Assembly: GCF_031157255.1 (NCBI RefSeq)
Contig: NZ_JAVIFX010000047.1
Span: 1 to 44,627 of the forward strand
Direction of reading: 5' to 3'
DNA length: 44,627 nt
From: Bradyrhizobium sp. LHD-71
GTDB taxonomy: Bacteria > Pseudomonadota > Alphaproteobacteria > Rhizobiales > Xanthobacteraceae
Of the stretch, positions 43,140-44,627 are shown piece by piece. Below the pieces are notes generated by a model, which did no database searches, was not told the origin of the DNA, and was given only the letters and a program-made list of their open reading frames with translations. Numbering within the stretch: position 1 is the stretch's first letter; every line of letters begins with the position of its first letter. The position numbers and the translations under genes are program-made.

Positions 43140-44324
43140 GTGGGGATTAAATTGAGTAATTTCTGGCGCGTCATTGGGGTCATGGCCTGCTTGCTGTGTG
43201 GCGGTTGCATCATGCCCACAGCGGGTCCCTCCGAGATCCGCGTCAAAACCGGCTCCACGACCGAAGGACCGGAATACGGACTAGTGAAGCTGACGCCAGC
43301 GACGCTGGGAGTTCTGGGAGAGTTCGGACCCAAGGTGCTGTCGGGCTATTTTCCCGACCGCCGGCCACCGCAAACCATTCGCTTCGGTATTGGTGATGCC
43401 GTCGGCGTGACGATCTTCGAGGCGGCCGCGGGCGGCCTGTTCATTCCGTCCGAGGCCGGCGTGCGGCCCGGAAATTTCGTGACGCTGCCCAATCAGCATG
43501 TGGACTCGTCCGGAAACATCACCGTTCCTTACGGCGGCGCGATCCGGGCCCTGGGCCGGACGCCGACCCAGGTTCAGGCGGATATCGTCGCGTCGATCCA
43601 GAATCGGGCCATCGACCCGCAGGCCGTGGTTGTTCTGGCGGACCAGAGAACGTCGCTGATCAGCGTGCTCGGAGAAGTCAATGTGCCGACGCGCCTGCAA
43701 GCCAATGCCGCGGGCGAGCGCATTCTCGACGTTATCACCCGCGCCGGCGGCATCCGGGGACAGGGCTTTGAGACCTGGGTCACGGTGGAGCGCGGCGGCC
43801 GCCGTGTCACGGTTCCGTTTGGCGCGATCGTCTACGAGCCAGCGAACAACATCTGGGCCCATCCCGACGATACCATCTACGTCTATCGCGAGCCGCAGGT
43901 GTTCCTCGCCTTTGGCGCGGCTGGCCAGCAGGGCCAATTCCCGTTCGACATGTGGCGGATCAACCTCGCGCAGGCCGTGGCGAAGGCCGGCGGGCTTCTG
44001 GACAGCGCGGCGGAGCCGTCGTCGCTGTTTGTGTACCGCCGCGAGCCGCGTGAGCTTGCCGAGAAACTCGGCGTGGATTGCTCCCGTTTCAGCGGTCCGA
44101 CGGTTCCTGTGATCTACAACGCTGATTTGAGAGATCCAGCGGGATACTTTCTCGCGACGAAGTTCCAGATGCAGGACCGAGACATTGTCTTTGCCGCTAA
44201 TGCGTCGACGGTTGAAACCGGCAAATTCCTGCAGTTCGTCCGCCTGATCGTTGCAACGGCCGCGGACGGCGCCATCGCAGCCAACCAGGCTCACATCCTC
44301 AAGCTTAATCTGCGCGTGCCGTAA
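43140..44324 (+). CDS. Polysaccharide export outer-membrane lipoprotein (Wza/OMA family)
   Basis: A 394-residue protein with a lipoprotein signal (LLCGGC, acylated cysteine about residue 23). The polysaccharide-export domain follows (FGIGDAVGVTIFEA, about 80-95), then VDSSGNITVPYGGAIRALGRT and SLBB-like repeats (ISVLGEVNVPTRLQANAAGE; DTIYVYREPQVFLAFGA). These proteins form the outer-membrane channel for exopolysaccharide. Start is uncertain: GTG 43140 has a weak binding site, whereas TTG 43152 is preceded by GGGGA. A Wzc-type co-polymerase would be expected nearby but is not in the window. Confidence 0.92.
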   Translation: MGIKLSNFWRVIGVMACLLCGGCIMPTAGPSEIRVKTGSTTEGPEYGLVKLTPATLGVLGEFGPKVLSGYFPDRRPPQTIRFGIGDAVGVTIFEAAAGGLFIPSEAGVRPGNFVTLPNQHVDSSGNITVPYGGAIRALGRTPTQVQADIVASIQNRAIDPQAVVVLADQRTSLISVLGEVNVPTRLQANAAGERILDVITRAGGIRGQGFETWVTVERGGRRVTVPFGAIVYEPANNIWAHPDDTIYVYREPQVFLAFGAAGQQGQFPFDMWRINLAQAVAKAGGLLDSAAEPSSLFVYRREPRELAEKLGVDCSRFSGPTVPVIYNADLRDPAGYFLATKFQMQDRDIVFAANASTVETGKFLQFVRLIVATAADGAIAANQAHILKLNLRVP

Positions 44325-44331
44325 AACTCAT

Positions 44332-44358
44332 GAGAGCGCTGGGAGCTTAAGCGCTCTC
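44332..44358 (+). terminator. Hairpin downstream of Wza-like gene
   Basis: A perfect 9-bp stem GAGAGCGCT (44332-44340) / AGCGCTCTC (44350-44358) with a 9-nt loop, starting 8 bp after the stop codon. No T-run follows, but the position fits transcript termination. Confidence 0.5.
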
Positions 44359-44387
44359 GGCTTGCCAATGGCTGAAGAACAACCAGG

Positions 44388-44627
44388 CTAGAGCATTTTC
44401 CGGAAAAGTGGACACCGGTTTTTCGCAGAAAATGCGACCAGACAAACGAATCTAGAGCGCTTTCCGATTCAAAACTAATCGGAAAGCGCTCTAGTATCGT
44501 GGATCAGAAATTCGCACCATCATTGCCGCGAGTCCATCGTGCGAATTTCTGATCCATAAACGACACTAGAATCATAAACTTGCTAGTGTCCTGATCGAAT
44601 CCGAAGTTCGCTCTGAGCTCGCTGCAA
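44388..44627. repeat. Composite palindromic repeat, copy 3 (modules A-D, then C-spacer-B inverted; truncated by window end)
   Basis: Module A (44391-44455) differs from the copy at 13921 at three positions and has the same orientation. Module D (44452-44469 / 44477-44494) is a perfect 18-bp inverted repeat with a 7-nt loop. Then come C (44491-44569), spacer (44570-44582) and the left arm of B (44583-44611), all inverted relative to copies 1 and 2. CTAG lies at 44388, 44452, 44491, 44566 and 44583. The window stops inside the B loop. Confidence 0.92.

Overview
The window reads as chromosomal DNA of a GC-rich alphaproteobacterium, most likely a Bradyrhizobium/Rhodopseudomonas/Afipia-type organism. 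The reasons are the many branched-chain-type (Liv) ABC transporters, orphan TTT-type binding proteins, an Aap-type amino acid transporter and the style of the interspersed palindromic repeats. The lineage call is from recall of family style, not from a search. I see no rRNA, tRNA, phage gene, transposase or CRISPR array.

Layout. (1) 1-14191: a catabolic and uptake island. A minus-strand trio (MmgE/PrpD, carboxymuconolactone-decarboxylase-like protein, metallo-beta-lactamase-fold lactonase/hydrolase) diverges from a plus-strand series: 3-hydroxyisobutyrate-dehydrogenase-like enzyme, LivH, a fused LivM-LivG, LivF, two tandem paralogous binding proteins, SDR, GntR/FCD regulator. A TTT-family binding protein without membrane partners sits at each end. 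A composite palindromic repeat lies just outside each of those end genes. (2) 14188-24647: an amide-utilisation locus. The minus-strand operon reads amidase, acetamidase/formamidase, amide/urea-type binding protein, LivH, LivM, LivG, LivF, SDR. Divergent from it are an AmiC-like amide sensor and an AmiR-like ANTAR antiterminator. The amidase leader carries a promoter-like sequence followed by a strong intrinsic terminator, the expected target for such a regulator. (3) 24862-28609: TonB-dependent siderophore receptor plus PepSY membrane protein (probable siderophore-iron uptake and reduction). (4) 28836-31184: Tex. (5) 31251-37532: LysR regulator divergent from a cystathionine beta-lyase-like enzyme and an Aap-type polar amino acid ABC transporter. 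(6) 37593-38411: two small unknown proteins. (7) 38483-44324: an exopolysaccharide region with an O-antigen-ligase/polymerase-like membrane protein, two unknown exported or membrane-anchored proteins, a polyprenyl glycosylphosphotransferase and a Wza-type export lipoprotein. It probably continues past the window.

The most distinctive non-coding structure is a mosaic element built from several long palindromes joined at CTAG tetranucleotides. It occurs at 1-142, 13921-14191 and 44388-44627, with modules reordered and inverted between copies. Both window ends fall inside the loop of the same palindrome, so the window probably is an assembly contig that broke at this repeat. A second repeat system, four near-identical 36-bp hairpin units inside a REP-like inverted repeat, lies within the amide operon between the binding-protein and permease genes. 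The two best candidates for follow-up are the ANTAR/terminator control of the amide operon and the CTAG-jointed mosaic palindromes.
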